A DNA stretch of 15,741 nucleotides, taken from positions 1-15,741 of the forward strand of contig JARKQP010000351.1 in assembly GCA_029974875.1 (NCBI GenBank). Reading direction: 5' to 3'. Each line of letters begins with the position of its first letter. Position 1 is the first letter of the stretch. The translations under genes and the position numbers were made by a program. The DNA is from Mobilitalea sp. (GTDB taxonomy: Bacteria; Bacillota_A; Clostridia; Lachnospirales; Lachnospiraceae). This document shows, in pieces, positions 15,741 to 15,741 of the stretch. The notes beneath the pieces are model-generated. The model worked only from the letters and a program-made list of their open reading frames with translations. It had not been told where the DNA came from and searched no databases.

Positions 15741-15741
15741 A

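Overview
The window looks like chromosomal DNA of a spore-forming Firmicute, most likely a Lachnospiraceae or related Clostridia. The evidence is the moderate GC content with strongly AT-rich intergenic DNA, strong GGAGG-type ribosome binding sites, TTGACA/TATAAT promoters, a CotF-type coat protein, and a glycogen operon that has glgD beside glgC. I see no phage, insertion sequence, CRISPR array, tRNA or rRNA.

Left edge (1-567): the first 42 codons of a membrane-anchored or exported protein run leftward off the window. A 440-base divergent intergenic region separates it from the glycogen operon.

Glycogen operon (568-7763, + strand): glgB, glgC, glgD, glgA and a second GT5 glycogen synthase paralogue, with gaps of 30, 17 and 19 bases and then a 4-base overlap. 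GlgC, assisted by the catalytically degenerate GlgD, makes ADP-glucose. GlgA, and perhaps the second synthase, extends alpha-1,4 chains, and GlgB adds alpha-1,6 branches. No phosphorylase or debranching enzyme lies in the operon. A 21-bp bidirectional terminator (7875-7928) ends it against the convergent coat gene.

Middle (7942-10965, - strand): a CotF-like ferritin-fold coat protein lies downstream of a 652-residue MutS2-type ATPase that keeps the KOW-like region but has no Smr nuclease domain. About 400 nt of leader precedes the ATPase gene: a near-consensus promoter, a 12-codon open reading frame with its own Shine-Dalgarno, a 14-of-16 pairing between that reading frame and a downstream segment, and then a full Rho-independent terminator before the real start codon. 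This has the layout of a ribosome-controlled transcription attenuator. Since full-length MutS2 has been reported to act on collided ribosomes, this is the most interesting item in the window.

Right part (11212-15741): a MarR-family regulator (+), a secreted peptidoglycan-binding protein with four 27-bp in-frame repeats (+), a small unrecognised protein (-) whose promoter overlaps a perfect palindrome, and a YyaL/SPATA20-type thioredoxin-domain protein (-) that fills the right end. Several hairpins mark transcript ends.
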